35,408 nucleotides of DNA from an uncultured Erysipelotrichaceae bacterium (GTDB taxonomy: Bacteria; Bacillota_I; Bacilli_A; RFN20; CAG-826), in the NCBI GenBank assembly GCA_902763555.1, contig CACWSI010000023.1, positions 1-35,408 on the forward strand. The letters are read 5' to 3'. Position numbers and translations under genes: made by a program. The notes under the pieces were generated by a model that worked only from the letters and a program-made list of their open reading frames with translations, did no database searches and had not been told where the DNA came from. Below are positions 1 through 7,777 of the stretch, in pieces (the stretch's first letter is position 1; each line of letters begins with the position of its first letter).

Positions 1-732
1 GGGCCTAACAAATTACCAGAGAAAAAGAAAACCCCGCTTTTTTTAGTGTTCTTAGGTCAGTTCAATGACCCAATGATCTTCATCCTTTTAGCGGCCGCTC
101 TTTTAAGTGTTGCCATCTCAATCTTTAACTCAGTTAAAAAGGGTGAACCATTTGACTTTGCAGATCCTGTTATTATCTTAGGTGTCTGTGTACTCAATGC
201 AATTATTGGTACAGTTCAAGAGAATAAAGCGGAAAAATCATTGGAAGCTCTTAAAAAGATGTCTTCACCAACATGTGTTGTTAGACGTGATGGTAAGCTC
301 ATTGAATTAAAAGCTGAAGAACTAGTGGTTGGTGATATCGTCATCTTAGAAGAAGGTAGAACCGTTCCGGCGGATCTCCGTTTAACTGAGGCTATTAACT
401 TAAAAACTGATGAATCATCTTTAACTGGTGAATCTTTACCAGTCGAAAAAGACGCTAACATCGTCTTCAGTGATGAAGTTGGTGTTGGTGATAGAGTCAA
501 TATGGTCTATATGTCCACACCTGTCGTATACGGTCGTGGTGAAGGTATTGTTGTTAGAACTGGCATTGATACCGAAACAGGTAAGATTGCTAAATTACTC
601 TCCGAAGGAGACGATGATACAACTCCACTTCAAAAACAACTTGCTAAGTTATCTAAGTTCTTAGGTATCTTAACAATTGTTATTGTTGTTTTGATGGCAT
701 TATTGATAACTTCATGTTTGCTATCTCTTTAG
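1..732 (+). pseudogene. Ca2+-type P-type ATPase, N-terminal part (5' cut by window edge, 3' frameshifted)
   Basis: The reading frame is open from base 1, so the true start lies upstream of the window; the GTG at 46 is internal. The fragment covers the end of the N-terminal cytoplasmic region, the M1-M2 hairpin (QFNDPMIFILLAAALLS), the actuator domain with the TGES dephosphorylation motif (SSLTGESLPVEKD, about 415-450) and M3 (LGILTIVIVVLMALL). Just after M3 the frame runs into TAG at 730-732, while the rest of the protein continues in another frame from about 705. Type IIA/PMCA-like P-type ATPases export Ca2+ or related cations using an aspartyl phosphate. About 7-10 residues expected between M3 and M4 are missing at the junction, so I read this as a small deletion that also shifts the frame. 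The gene is either inactivated or wrongly assembled. Confidence 0.85.
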
Positions 733-2570
733 CGGTTGCCGCTGTTCCAGAAGGTTTACCTGCTGTTGTCACTATTGTCTTAGCTTTAGGCGTCCAAAAG
801 ATGGTCAAAGCCAATACCATTGTGCGTAAATTACCATCTGTTGAAACATTAGGCGCTGTTAGTGTGGTCTGCTCTGATAAGACTGGTACATTAACACAAA
901 ACAAGATGACAGTAGTGCGTGCTTACTTAAATGAGAAGTTAGTGGGTGGAGATGAAATCTTCACCGATGATTATAAATTCTTATCCATGGGTTTATCCCT
1001 TTGTTCTAACGCCTCTGTTGATGACGGGGTGTACGGCGATCCAACTGAAATCGCTTTAGTGGAATACGCTAATAAGATGAATCAACATAAAGGTGATTTA
1101 GAAAAGATTGCTCCACGTATTAATGAATACCCATTTGATTCAGTGCGTAAGATGATGTCCACTCAACACGCTTATGAAGGTAAAAAGATTATCTTCACCA
1201 AAGGTGCGATTGACTCAATCTTAAAAGTGGCTGATCGAATTTTAATCAATGGTAAAGAAAGAAAAATTACCAAAGAAGATAAAGAAAATATTATGAAAGC
1301 CTCTGACACAATGGCAGTGGATGCCCTTCGTGTTTTAGGCCTTGCTTATACATATGCTGATGAATTAAAAGAAGAAGACTTAGTCTTTGTTGGTTTAGTG
1401 GGTATGATTGACCCACCAAGACCAGAATGTAAGAACGCTGTTTCTATCTTCAAAAAAGCGGGTATTACAACCATTATGATTACTGGTGACCATAAGACAA
1501 CCGCTTTAGCGATTGCTAAAGAATTAGGCATCGCTGATGAAAATGGCGAAGCCTTAAGTGGTGATGAAATTGACGAATTAACACTAGAACAATTACAAGA
1601 AAAGGTCAAGACAGTGCACGTCTTTGCCCGTGTTTCTCCTGAAAATAAAGTCCAAATCGTGACTGCTATTAAAGCAAATGGCAATATCGCTGCGATGACT
1701 GGTGATGGTGTTAATGACGCACCAAGCTTAAAAGCCGCTGATATCGGTATTGCTATGGGTATCACTGGTACTGACGTTGCTAAAGGTGCCGCTGATATGG
1801 TCTTAACTGATGATAACTTTGCTTCCATTGAAAAAGCGGTGGAAGAAGGTCGTGGCATTTATACCAACATCAAGAAAACAGTCTTATTCTTATTATCCAC
1901 AAATATTGCGGAAGTTTTAGCGATGTTCGCTGTTGTTATTATGTCTCTCTTCTTAATGGAACATAATTTACCAACGCCATTACTCGCTATCCATATCTTA
2001 TGGGTTAACTTAATTACCGACTCCTTACCAGCGGTAGCCCTCGGTGCCGATGAAAAAGAAAGTGGCATCATGGATGATAAACCACGTAATCCTAAAGAAT
2101 CATTATTCTCTAGAGGTGGTTATTGGGTGACATTTGGTTATGGCTTACTAATTACTATTACCACAGTCTTTGCCTTCTTAATGATTCCAATCTTTGAAGG
2201 TCATGCTCAATCATTAGAACAAATCGCTGAAGTACTAACAAATAACGATGCTATCCGTATGCAATCACAAACTGCAGCGTTCTGTGTCTTATCCTTATCA
2301 GAACTCTTCCATATGTTAGGTATGACTTCCATTAAGAAGTCCTTTGTCCATAACTTCTGGAGCAAGAACTGGTTATTATGGTTATCCTTCGCTTTAGGCG
2401 TTGGCTTACAAGTCGCAGTGGTCAATATTCCTGGCTTAAATGGCTTCTTCTCATGCGCGCCATTAGATATTGCGCACTGGGGTATCGTGCTCGCATTAAG
2501 CGTCGCGCCTGTCATTGTTCACGAGATTGTTGCCCTTGTTCTCTTTATAAAGAGAAAAGTTAGTAGATAA
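714..2570 (+). pseudogene. Ca2+-type P-type ATPase, C-terminal part (M4 to C-terminus)
   Basis: This is the continuation of the upstream ATPase fragment in a different frame; upstream of the ATG the same frame reads DNF, which fits the lumenal end of M4. It holds the M4 cation site (AVAAVPEGLPAV), the phosphorylation motif DKTGTLTQNK (about 877-906), the nucleotide-binding domain, the hinge motifs TGDGVNDAPS and MITGDHKT, and the M5-M10 block with NLITDSLPAVALG, typical of M6 in Ca2+-type pumps. All catalytic motifs are intact, so the damage is confined to the M3-M4 junction. No Shine-Dalgarno precedes the ATG at 714, which argues against independent translation. A product starting there would lack the actuator domain and could not complete the pump cycle. 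Confidence 0.85.
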
Positions 2571-2646
2571 TATTCTCTCCTCTCAGTAGAGTTAGATATT
2601 TTTATAGTAGTGTGCTTAAATATTGATTAACCATTATCATTTAAGC

Positions 2647-4167
2647 ATGCAAAACGAAAAACGCATTGTTATTATCGGTGCCGGTGTGGCTGGTTTATCT
2701 GCAGGCATTTATGCAGAACAGCACGGTTTTCACGCTATCTTATTAGAAAAGAATCCATCAGTTGGTGGTATGTGCACAGGCTGGTATAGAAAAGGTTTTT
2801 ATCTTGATGGCTGTGTTCACTGGTTAACAGGCACTAAAGAAGGCACATTCTTAAACGAGATGTGGAAGAATGTTGATGCCTTCAGAACACAAGATGATAT
2901 TTTATATCTTCCATCTTGGGGTACTTTTGAATACGAAGGTCAAAAGGTTATCTTATGGAGAGATTTAGACCGCGCTGAAAAAGAGTGGAAAGAAATCTCA
3001 CCAGTTGACTCCAAGATGATTCATAAATTCTTTAAGATGGTCAAAGACTTCACTAAAGTGGAACTTCCTTTAGACTTACCATTAAGCATGATTCCATTAA
3101 ATCGTAAGATTGGCTTAGGTATGAAAGTCTTATCAGTCTGGCCATCCTATTTAAAGACCATGTTTATTTCATGCGAAGAATTCGCCGCTAAATTTAAATC
3201 ACCTGCCATTAGATTTGCTTTAACCAAAGCTCAAATCGGTGAAGGTAACTTATTCTCCATGATTTATAGCTACGCTACTGTAGTTATGGGTGATGGTGGT
3301 ATCCCAGTTGGTGCTTCTAAACCAATGGTGGAACGTATGAAAGAAAAATTCATCGCTTTAGGTGGTACTTTAAAATTGAACGCTAATGTCGACAGCGTCA
3401 TTATCGATAATGGTGTGGCTAAGGGTGTCAAACTTATCAATGGTGAAGAATATCAAGCGGACTATGTTGTTTCTTGCTTAGATACAAACTACACCTTAAA
3501 GAGATTATTAAGAGACCAATATAAGTTCCCAGCTTTCCAAAAACGCTTCGATGATCCAGTCAGACATCAAGCTCCAAGCTGCATGTTAATGCACTTCTCT
3601 GTTAAAAAGAACAATAACTTACCAATTCCATATACTTTTGAATGCGAACCATTTAACGTCGCTGGTAATGATATTAATCACTTAACTATTCGTAGTTATG
3701 CCTACGATGAAACATTCACTAGAGGCGATAAAACAGTCCTTTCTGTCATGGTTGATCAAAGTAATGTTGATTATCCATATTGGAGAAAGTTATCTAAGAA
3801 TAGAGCAATGTATCTAAAGATTAAACAAGAAATCGCCGAAGAAGTGAAATCTAGAATTCTTAAGAAACTTCCAGATATCGGCGAATTAGAAACATTAGAT
3901 GTTTCCACTCCATACACATTTAACCATTATGTGAATACCTCTAATGGTGTTTATATGAGTTTCTTATTCTCCAAAAGAGATGCGATGTTCGCCCATAGTG
4001 GTCTTCTTAGAGGTTTAAAGAACTTCTACTTATCTGGACAATGGTTACAAGGTCCTGGTGGTTTACCAATCGCCATGACACAAGGTAAATTTGCTATTCA
4101 AAGAATATGCAAAAAAGAAAAATTATCTTTTGTCTTCTCTCCAGTTCCACAAAAGAAAAAGGCTTAA
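2647..4167 (+). CDS. FAD-dependent oxidoreductase, phytoene desaturase (CrtI)-like family
   Basis: A protein of about 506 residues. The N-terminus carries a Rossmann dinucleotide-binding motif (IVIIGAGVAGLSAGIYAEQHG) followed by an acidic residue in LLEKNPSVGGMC, the usual FAD-binding layout. The C-terminus has the second flavin signature of this family (SGQWLQGPGGLPIAMTQGK). CrtI-like enzymes desaturate or isomerise carotenoids, but many gut Firmicutes have members of unknown substrate and no carotenoid cluster is visible here. The first possible start is TTG at 2623, but the ATG at 2647 begins right before the Rossmann strand and is preferred; neither has a clear Shine-Dalgarno. The family assignment is good; the substrate is unknown. 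Confidence 0.85.
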   Translation: MQNEKRIVIIGAGVAGLSAGIYAEQHGFHAILLEKNPSVGGMCTGWYRKGFYLDGCVHWLTGTKEGTFLNEMWKNVDAFRTQDDILYLPSWGTFEYEGQKVILWRDLDRAEKEWKEISPVDSKMIHKFFKMVKDFTKVELPLDLPLSMIPLNRKIGLGMKVLSVWPSYLKTMFISCEEFAAKFKSPAIRFALTKAQIGEGNLFSMIYSYATVVMGDGGIPVGASKPMVERMKEKFIALGGTLKLNANVDSVIIDNGVAKGVKLINGEEYQADYVVSCLDTNYTLKRLLRDQYKFPAFQKRFDDPVRHQAPSCMLMHFSVKKNNNLPIPYTFECEPFNVAGNDINHLTIRSYAYDETFTRGDKTVLSVMVDQSNVDYPYWRKLSKNRAMYLKIKQEIAEEVKSRILKKLPDIGELETLDVSTPYTFNHYVNTSNGVYMSFLFSKRDAMFAHSGLLRGLKNFYLSGQWLQGPGGLPIAMTQGKFAIQRICKKEKLSFVFSPVPQKKKA

Positions 4168-4201
4168 TCAATCTCACATAAATTAAAAAGATAATTTATT
4201 G

Positions 4202-4230
4202 TTGCAACTTATTTTAATTTTTACTATTAT
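4202..4230 (+). promoter_or_regulatory. Promoter of the tRNA cluster
   Basis: TTGCAA (4202-4207), a 17-nt spacer and TATTAT (4225-4230) form a good vegetative promoter. The expected start is near 4237, about 23 nt before the first tRNA. Confidence 0.65.
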
Positions 4231-4259
4231 ATTTAAGCGACTTAAAGCGAATTAGACCT

Positions 4260-4320
4260 GCCGACTTAGCTCAATTGGTAGAGCAACTGAATCGTAATCA
4301 GTAGGTTGCGGGTTCAATTC
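4260..4320 (+). tRNA. tRNA-Thr(CGU), 3'-truncated
   Basis: The acceptor 5' strand GCCGACT, D arm, anticodon arm ACTGA-ATCGTAA-TCAGT with anticodon CGT, variable loop and the 5' half of the T arm (GCGGG TTCAATT C) are all present. The sequence then stops at tRNA position 61. The 3' side of the T stem, the pairing acceptor strand AGTCGGC, the discriminator base and CCA are all absent, and the next base already belongs to a tRNA-Val. As written it cannot fold into a mature tRNA. A deletion of at least 17 nt, or an assembly collapse, is the simplest reading. Confidence 0.8.
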
Positions 4321-4394
4321 GTATTTAGCTCAGCTGGGAGAGCATCTGTTTGACGTACAGAAGGTCGGCGGTTCGATCCCGTCAGTACCCACCA
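4321..4394 (+). tRNA. tRNA-Val(GAC), missing its first two bases
   Basis: The D arm, anticodon arm TCTGT-TTGACGT-ACAGA (anticodon GAC), T arm GGCGG-TTCGATC-CCGTC and acceptor 3' strand AGTACCC plus ACCA are all present. The acceptor 5' strand should read GGGTATT to pair with AGTACCC, but the sequence starts at GTATT directly after the truncated tRNA-Thr, so two G residues and any spacer are lost. A 5-bp acceptor stem would be left. Confidence 0.8.
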
Positions 4395-4405
4395 AATTAG
4401 TGAAT

Positions 4406-4428
4406 AAGCCCTGACAAAGGGCTTTTTT
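4406..4428 (+). terminator. Intrinsic terminator after tRNA-Val
   Basis: The stem AAGCCC / GGGCTT with loop TGACAAA is followed directly by a T run. Confidence 0.75.
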
Positions 4429-4435
4429 ACAAGAA

Positions 4436-4509
4436 GCACGCGTAGTTTAGTGGTAGAACTTTAGCTTCCCAAGCTAATCGTGCGGGTTCGATTCCCGTCG
4501 CGTGCTCCA
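4436..4509 (+). tRNA. tRNA-Gly(CCC)
   Basis: The complete cloverleaf has acceptor GCACGCG / CGCGTGC, anticodon arm TTAGC-TTCCCAA-GCTAA with anticodon CCC, T arm GCGGG-TTCGATT-CCCGT and an encoded TCCA 3' end. It follows the Val terminator by 8 nt. A second Gly tRNA (GCC) lies on the other strand at 14.7 kb. Confidence 0.92.
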
Positions 4510-4523
4510 TATAATATTAATAG

Positions 4524-4546
4524 CGCTCTTACAAGGAGCGTTTTTT
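4524..4546 (+). terminator. Intrinsic terminator after tRNA-Gly(CCC)
   Basis: The stem CGCTC / GAGCG with a 7-nt loop is followed by six T. Confidence 0.75.
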
Positions 4547-4647
4547 GTTAATAATACTTTTAAAAACTTTGATTTATCCTAGAAAAACTTTGATATATAA
4601 TGGTGGCAATAATTACAAAAGATATTTTTAAATAAGGAGTTAAAAGT

Positions 4648-5247
4648 ATGAAAAAATTAGTCTTCCTTAGTGCCTCGTTGTTATGCTTAACTGCCTGTAA
4701 TTTTTTTGGTTACCAATATGGTTTCAAAAATACTCCACCTAATGATTTTAAAGCCGAATTAAGTCTTGGCTTCTCAACTAAAGAAAAAGGCCTTATTGAA
4801 ATAAGTGATAATGATGTTTATATCAACATTTATCAAAAAGATAATTACAATACTTCCTATTTTGCGCATTTTGATAATGATAGTTATGTATATTATCGTA
4901 AAGATGTTATGAATAACGGTGATTGGGAGTCTTATGCTCCTACGACCACTAATACTAAGAACATGACCACTCTTGATGCCATTAGATCATTAGAGGGCGC
5001 AATCAATGGTTTATATGCTGACATTTTCGATGTTGAACTTATTAATGGTGCTAAATATTCTGGTAAGGCTACCACAGTTCTTAAAATCGAAACTGACACT
5101 TATAAAGTCAAAAGCAAAACATATTATTATCGTGAAGAGCTCAATATGTTTTTAAGAATATCTGATGAATCGGAGCAAGAAAAGACTTGCACAGTAAAAG
5201 AATATCAATCTTGGAAACACTTTGATGATTCACCAAGCTTTAATTAA
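4648..5247 (+). CDS. Lipoprotein of unknown function
   Basis: A 199-residue protein that starts with a lipoprotein signal peptide: positive N-terminus, hydrophobic core and lipobox LTAC with the lipidated Cys at 17. The start has a clear Shine-Dalgarno (AAGGAG) at proper spacing. The mature part is Asp/Asn/Tyr-rich, looks like a soluble beta-rich domain and resembles no family I recognise. It is expected on the outer face of the membrane. It resembles the lipoprotein at 20.3 kb in overall plan (short signal, single globular domain, no repeats), but I see no clear sequence identity. The following NUDIX gene starts 16 nt after its stop and may be co-transcribed. Confidence 0.8.
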   Translation: MKKLVFLSASLLCLTACNFFGYQYGFKNTPPNDFKAELSLGFSTKEKGLIEISDNDVYINIYQKDNYNTSYFAHFDNDSYVYYRKDVMNNGDWESYAPTTTNTKNMTTLDAIRSLEGAINGLYADIFDVELINGAKYSGKATTVLKIETDTYKVKSKTYYYREELNMFLRISDESEQEKTCTVKEYQSWKHFDDSPSFN

Positions 5248-5263
5248 AATAAGACTTAGGTAT

Positions 5264-5671
5264 ATGAAATACGAAAAGTCCTGTGGTGTAATCACCTACA
5301 TACTTATTAATAACGAAATACATTACTTATTGGTAAAACAAACCAATGGTTTTGTGTCATTTCCTAAAGGACATGTCGAAAACAACGAAACAGAAGAAGA
5401 AACCGCTTTACGTGAATGTTTAGAAGAAACAGGACTTAAAGTTAATATCAAGAAAGGTTTTAGAGAAGTAGTGAACTATTACATCCCTGAAATCGATGTT
5501 GATAAAGATGTTGTCCTCTTTGTCGGGGAGATTGATAATCTCGATTATCATAGACAAGAAAAAGAGATTGATGACATCAAGGTATGCAAATACCAAGAAG
5601 CTTACAATCTCTTAGAATTCGATAACTGGAAGAACGCTCTTAAAAAGGCTAACGACTTCTTAAAACTATAA
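5264..5671 (+). CDS. NUDIX hydrolase, dinucleoside tetraphosphate hydrolase-like
   Basis: A small NUDIX protein of about 135 residues with a perfect NUDIX box (consensus GX5EX7REUXEEXGU): it begins GHVENNETEEE and ends RECLEETGL. The preceding FPKGH and the small size fit the asymmetrical Ap4A hydrolase group, which splits Ap4A to ATP and AMP. The substrate is inferred from the family, not shown. The frame is open from 5222 inside the upstream lipoprotein gene, but the ATG at 5264 gives the usual N-terminus (MKYEKSCGVITY). The 3' end overlaps the convergent HAD gene by 6 nt. Confidence 0.85.
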   Translation: MKYEKSCGVITYILINNEIHYLLVKQTNGFVSFPKGHVENNETEEETALRECLEETGLKVNIKKGFREVVNYYIPEIDVDKDVVLFVGEIDNLDYHRQEKEIDDIKVCKYQEAYNLLEFDNWKNALKKANDFLKL

Positions 5672-6379
5672 TCTAGCAAGCACGAGATCCATAATTTCCT
5701 TAAAGGTTCCGTGCTTGTATTTATTTATATCCTCGTTATCTAGATTTAATAAACAATCAGTAATGAGATAGGAATCAATACCTAACTTATTAACAACCAT
5801 ATCTTCTCTCACATCATTACCAATCATAATGACTTCTTCAGGTTTTAGATTGTTTCTCTCTAAGATCATTTCATAGTATTTAAGATTTGGCTTAGCAAAT
5901 GAAGAATTCTCATAAGCGGTAATATCTTTAAAATCATCAGGATTAAGACCCGCCCAAACCATACGTGCTTTCGTGGCCACAATTGGGAAGATTGGATTAG
6001 AAGCAATAATAACTTCATAGCCTCTATTTTTAAGCTCTTTAATAAAAGGTGCTGCTAATGGTTGAATAGGTAAAGCGCAAGCAAAAGCTAATTTAGGAAA
6101 ATCATTATTGTAGAAATCATTGAATTCCTTTTCATCTCTTTGCCTACTATCTGGATAAATAGTGGAAAAAGCTTGCCAAAATCTTTCCTCGTTTGGCATA
6201 GTACCATCGTTTTTAACCATGGCTTTAGTACCGAACCAAATAGCGTTCACTAAGTCTTCAGGCTTATAACCAAAATGTTTGACTTTTTGATAGACTGCAC
6301 CGAAATAAACTTTCTTAAATTCATCTTCGTTCATTGGAAGCAATGTACCATCTAAATCAAATAAAACTGCTCTAATCAT
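5666..6379 (-). CDS. HAD-superfamily hydrolase (phosphatase-like)
   Basis: A 237-residue protein with all four HAD motifs: motif I DLDGTLLP near the N-terminus (nucleophile Asp9, acid/base Asp11), motif II in IASNP, motif III Lys in AKPNLKYYE, and motif IV GNDVREDMVV. A helical cap sits between motifs I and II, as in C1-cap phosphatases. These enzymes dephosphorylate small metabolites; the substrate cannot be read from sequence. It is convergent with the NUDIX gene, overlapping 6 nt, and divergent from the exporter gene at 6451. Confidence 0.85.
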   Translation of the reverse strand: MIRAVLFDLDGTLLPMNEDEFKKVYFGAVYQKVKHFGYKPEDLVNAIWFGTKAMVKNDGTMPNEERFWQAFSTIYPDSRQRDEKEFNDFYNNDFPKLAFACALPIQPLAAPFIKELKNRGYEVIIASNPIFPIVATKARMVWAGLNPDDFKDITAYENSSFAKPNLKYYEMILERNNLKPEEVIMIGNDVREDMVVNKLGIDSYLITDCLLNLDNEDINKYKHGTFKEIMDLVLARL

Positions 6380-6431
6380 GAGAAGATTATTTCATTATTC
6401 TTATCGTTTGTCATTACAAAATTTTATTTTG

Positions 6432-6440
6432 TGTTACAAT
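6432..6440 (+). promoter_or_regulatory. Extended -10 promoter for the ArsP_2-like gene
   Basis: TGTTACAAT is an extended -10 (TGnTACAAT) ending 10 nt before the ATG at 6451, so the transcript would carry only about 3 nt of leader. A possible weak -35 is TTACAA at 6414-6419 with a short spacer. No Shine-Dalgarno is present. Confidence 0.5.
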
Positions 6441-6450
6441 AGTTACCCGT

Positions 6451-7314
6451 ATGACTTGGGAATTATTCTTAGACATCTTATTAGACGCATTAAAAGACAG
6501 TGGAATTGTCTTTGCTTTTGTGTTTTTGTTTCATGTCATTCTCTCTTTTATAGAAACGCCTGTTTCTAACTTCTTGGTAAAAAGAAAGAAAACTTCCCCA
6601 ATCTTTGGTGCTTTATTTGGTTTGGTCCCACAGTGTGGCACATCTGTTATTGCAGCGGACTTATATATTAAAAAATTCATTACCATCGGCACAGTCATTG
6701 CTGTTTTCTTAAGTTGCTCTGATGAAGCCTTATTAGTGCTTTTAGGCGCTTGGAATGAAAAGACCTTAATGATCTTCCCATTATTAGGCTTAAAACTTGT
6801 CAGTGGTATCATCGTGGGTCTTCTTATTGATTTATTTGTTAGAAAACAAAAGATTATTGATGTTGACCATGTTGAAGAAGAACATGAATGTCACACACAT
6901 CATCATGAAAATACACCTGCGCATGCGCATTTAGTGCATCCATTAATTCACTCCGCGAAAATCTTTGCCTATGTCTTTATTATTAACTTAGCAATGGGCA
7001 CTCTTATTGGTTTTGTCGGTGAAGAAAACTTCTCTAACTTCATGATGACAAACCGCTATTTAGCGCCTTTATTTGCCTCTATTATTGGTCTTATTCCTAA
7101 CTGTGCTTCATCTATTTTAATTACTGAATTATTCATTTCTGGTAACTTATCATTTGGGGCATTATTTGCGGGCTTATTAGTTAACTCTGGCTTAGGTTTA
7201 ATGGTCTTATTAAAAGATAAAAAGACAATTGGAAAAGCATTCATTATCTTAGCAATTTGCTTTGTTATCGCTAATATATTTGGTTATTTGACTTGTTTGG
7301 TAGCGGGTTTTTAG
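6451..7314 (+). CDS. ArsP_2-type putative heavy-metal exporter (membrane permease)
   Basis: A 287-residue polytopic membrane protein. Two internally related halves each carry a signature: FGLVPQCGTSVIAADLYI in the first and IGLIPNCASSILITELFI in the second, the pseudo-twofold pattern of the ArsP_2 / putative 10TM heavy-metal exporter family. Between the halves, about residues 138-165, is a cytosolic-type loop rich in Glu and His, including CHTHHHEN and AHAHLVH, a likely metal-binding segment. Its position next to a metal-sensing ArsR gene and a P1B ATPase supports a role in metal efflux or homeostasis. The metal is unknown; some relatives are annotated as manganese transporters. The start lacks a Shine-Dalgarno and appears leaderless. 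Confidence 0.8.
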   Translation: MTWELFLDILLDALKDSGIVFAFVFLFHVILSFIETPVSNFLVKRKKTSPIFGALFGLVPQCGTSVIAADLYIKKFITIGTVIAVFLSCSDEALLVLLGAWNEKTLMIFPLLGLKLVSGIIVGLLIDLFVRKQKIIDVDHVEEEHECHTHHHENTPAHAHLVHPLIHSAKIFAYVFIINLAMGTLIGFVGEENFSNFMMTNRYLAPLFASIIGLIPNCASSILITELFISGNLSFGALFAGLLVNSGLGLMVLLKDKKTIGKAFIILAICFVIANIFGYLTCLVAGF

Positions 7315-7334
7315 CCTTTGGCTAATTATCAACT

Positions 7335-7352
7335 ATATGAACAGTCATTCAT
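7335..7352 (+). promoter_or_regulatory. Upstream operator-like half copy for ArsR
   Basis: ATATGAA-N6-TTCAT, the same architecture as the site inside the promoter 31 bp downstream, about three helical turns away. The right arm is shorter than in the second site. Confidence 0.5.
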
Positions 7353-7359
7353 TTTTTAA

Positions 7360-7388
7360 TTGCAAATATGAACGAACATTCATATAAT
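7360..7388 (+). promoter_or_regulatory. arsR-P-type ATPase promoter with operator in the spacer
   Basis: TTGCAA (7360-7365), 17 nt and TATAAT (7383-7388) form a near-consensus promoter. The inverted repeat ATATGAA-N6-TTCATAT occupies 7366-7385, filling the spacer and overlapping the -10. This is the position where an ArsR/SmtB repressor would block RNA polymerase, so autoregulation with release by metal is likely. Confidence 0.7.
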
Positions 7389-7405
7389 AATCACGGTGAT
7401 GAAAT

Positions 7406-7777
7406 ATGAAAGGTGTTCAAAACTCAACAATTAAGAAAATGGAAAGCTTGCTCGAAACAGCTTCCGACGCAACAAGATTAAAGATCATGTTAGCGTTACT
7501 CGATGATGATAGATGTGTCTGTGAAGGTGACTGCAATTGTGGCGCCTGTTTAGATATGGACTGCATGATTGAAAAATGCGTTAACGATATCGCAGCAGAA
7601 ATAGGGGCTTCTCAATCCTTAGTATCACATCAACTTAGAGTGCTTAAGGATGCTGACTTAGTGAGAACGCGTAAAGAAAAGACAAAAGTGTATTACTCAT
7701 TATCGGATAAACATGTCCGCTTACTGTTAGGCGTTGCTTATGAACACGTAATGGAGGAGGAAGAAGAAAATGATTAA
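7406..7777 (+). CDS. ArsR/SmtB-family metal-responsive repressor with Cys cluster
   Basis: A 123-residue winged-helix protein. The ArsR core is visible: helix around residues 17-32 (ASDATRLKIMLALL), recognition helix ASQSLVSHQLRVLKD at about 68-82, and wing RTRKEKTKVYYSL. Most family members have a short ELCVCD-type metal site at the start of helix 3. Here the segment at residues 37-58 is expanded and holds seven cysteines (37, 39, 43, 45, 48, 53, 58), so the sensor probably binds a thiophilic or multi-atom metal site. The C-terminus is acidic (MEEEEEND). The gene overlaps the downstream ATPase by 8 nt and shares its promoter, so it most likely represses that operon. Confidence 0.9.
   Translation: MKGVQNSTIKKMESLLETASDATRLKIMLALLDDDRCVCEGDCNCGACLDMDCMIEKCVNDIAAEIGASQSLVSHQLRVLKDADLVRTRKEKTKVYYSLSDKHVRLLLGVAYEHVMEEEEEND

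Noticed and set aside
690-732. Programmed ribosomal frameshift in the P-type ATPase
   Set aside because: There is no slippery heptamer or following stem-loop at the junction, and residues normally present are missing, so a deletion explains it better.
1346-1858. 170-codon minus-strand frame inside the Ca2+-type ATPase
   Set aside because: It lies opposite the P domain of a clearly coding gene, has no Shine-Dalgarno and only low-complexity composition.
4569-4601. Promoter TTGATT ... TATAAT for the first lipoprotein
   Set aside because: The spacer would be 21 nt and no good -35 is at 17 nt. The TATAAT alone at 4596-4601 may act, but I could not support a full promoter.
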